64,000 bases of DNA from positions 321,146-385,145 of the forward strand of contig NZ_KI912154.1 of NCBI RefSeq assembly GCF_000517105.1, in the 5' to 3' direction. Positions within the stretch are counted from its first letter, which is position 1, and each line of letters starts with the position of its first letter. This stretch comes from Fischerella sp. PCC 9605 (GTDB lineage: Bacteria; Cyanobacteriota; Cyanobacteriia; Cyanobacteriales; Nostocaceae). The notes beneath the pieces were generated by a model. The model ran no database searches and was not told the DNA's origin. It worked only from the letters and a program-made list of their open reading frames with translations. The translations under genes and the position numbers were made by a program. Of this stretch, positions 63,873-64,000 are shown piece after piece.

Positions 63873-64000
63873 TTATATCTTATTAAATTTTAAATAACAA
63901 CAACAACAACAGCGTAGCTGATATTAAGTTTTATCACTACGTTGTTTTTATGTACAAGAACAATAGTAATCTAAGTCTATAACGTAAATAGCGATATTAA
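63873..64000 (+). mobile_element. Left end of a second copy of the Tn554-like element
   Basis: The last 128 bases match 44014-44140: TTATATCTTATTAAATTTTA, a CAA run, the ACAGCGTAGC stem-loop, and TCTAAGTCTATAACGTAAA leading to the region just before the recombinase start. A few substitutions and a CAA-triplet length change distinguish the two. The copy is in the same orientation, and its recombinase gene should start just outside the window. Confidence 0.7.

Overview
The window reads as chromosome of a filamentous, probably Nostocales-type cyanobacterium. The basis is the very frequent HIP1 octamer GCGATCGC, many short tandem repeats of the TAGTTAGTGGTTAGT or GACAAAGGAC kind between genes, several MITE-like palindromic elements, and cyanobacterial families such as Omp85, pentapeptide repeat, Uma2, DUF1634 and DUF2905 proteins plus sucrose-phosphate synthase and phosphatase. 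No tRNA, rRNA or CRISPR array was recognised.

Region 1 (about 1-22,820, minus strand) is a biosynthetic locus read right to left. Its order is fatty acyl-AMP ligase, a 1.65 kb gap holding a 120-bp tandem repeat, a free-standing ACP, a CylC-like dimetal (ferritin-like) enzyme, a KS-AT-KR-ACP polyketide synthase, a second PKS subunit whose KS and AT have lost catalytic residues, a TubC-type docking domain fused to about 570 residues I cannot assign, and an SDR. These are followed by a GT28 (MGDG-synthase-like) glycosyltransferase, a GT2, a GT4, a Wzx/MATE-type flippase and two more GT2 genes, the last cut by the window edge. I infer that a fatty acid is loaded on the ACP, modified (possibly chlorinated) by the CylC-like enzyme, extended once with ketoreduction, passed through the degenerate module to the unknown TubC-docked protein, then glycosylated and exported. 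This is the strongest candidate for an undescribed system here.

Region 2 (24.5-43.8 kb) is mostly household and accessory genes. It holds a DUF1634/TauE-type permease pair beside a broken CadD-like gene, a PAP2 phosphatase, a divergent histidine kinase and response regulator, a sucrose-synthesis trio (SPS-like, STAS, SPP), cysteine synthase, an LpxB-related protein, an Omp85 protein and a Ser/Thr kinase. A TnpB remnant and a MITE lie between them.

Region 3 (43.8-49.3 kb) is a Tn554-like element carrying two tyrosine recombinases and a DUF6262/TnpC-like protein. It sits inside the C-terminal part of an IS200/IS605 tnpB gene. Its second recombinase is split by one in-frame TAG, and an EcsC-like gene downstream is broken by a one-base shift in a T-run. 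A second copy of the element's left end occupies the last 128 bases of the window in the same orientation.

Region 4 (49.3-59.4 kb) is a core translation cluster on the minus strand (ffh, rpsP, KH protein, rpsU, phoH-like, HutX-like), followed by a pentapeptide-repeat protein, a Uma2 protein, a PepP-type peptidase and a small lipoprotein. Region 5 (59.9-63.6 kb) is a co-directional set of three genes (nitroreductase-like protein, FAD/BBE oxidase, alpha/beta hydrolase) that looks more GC-rich than its surroundings and may be transferred.
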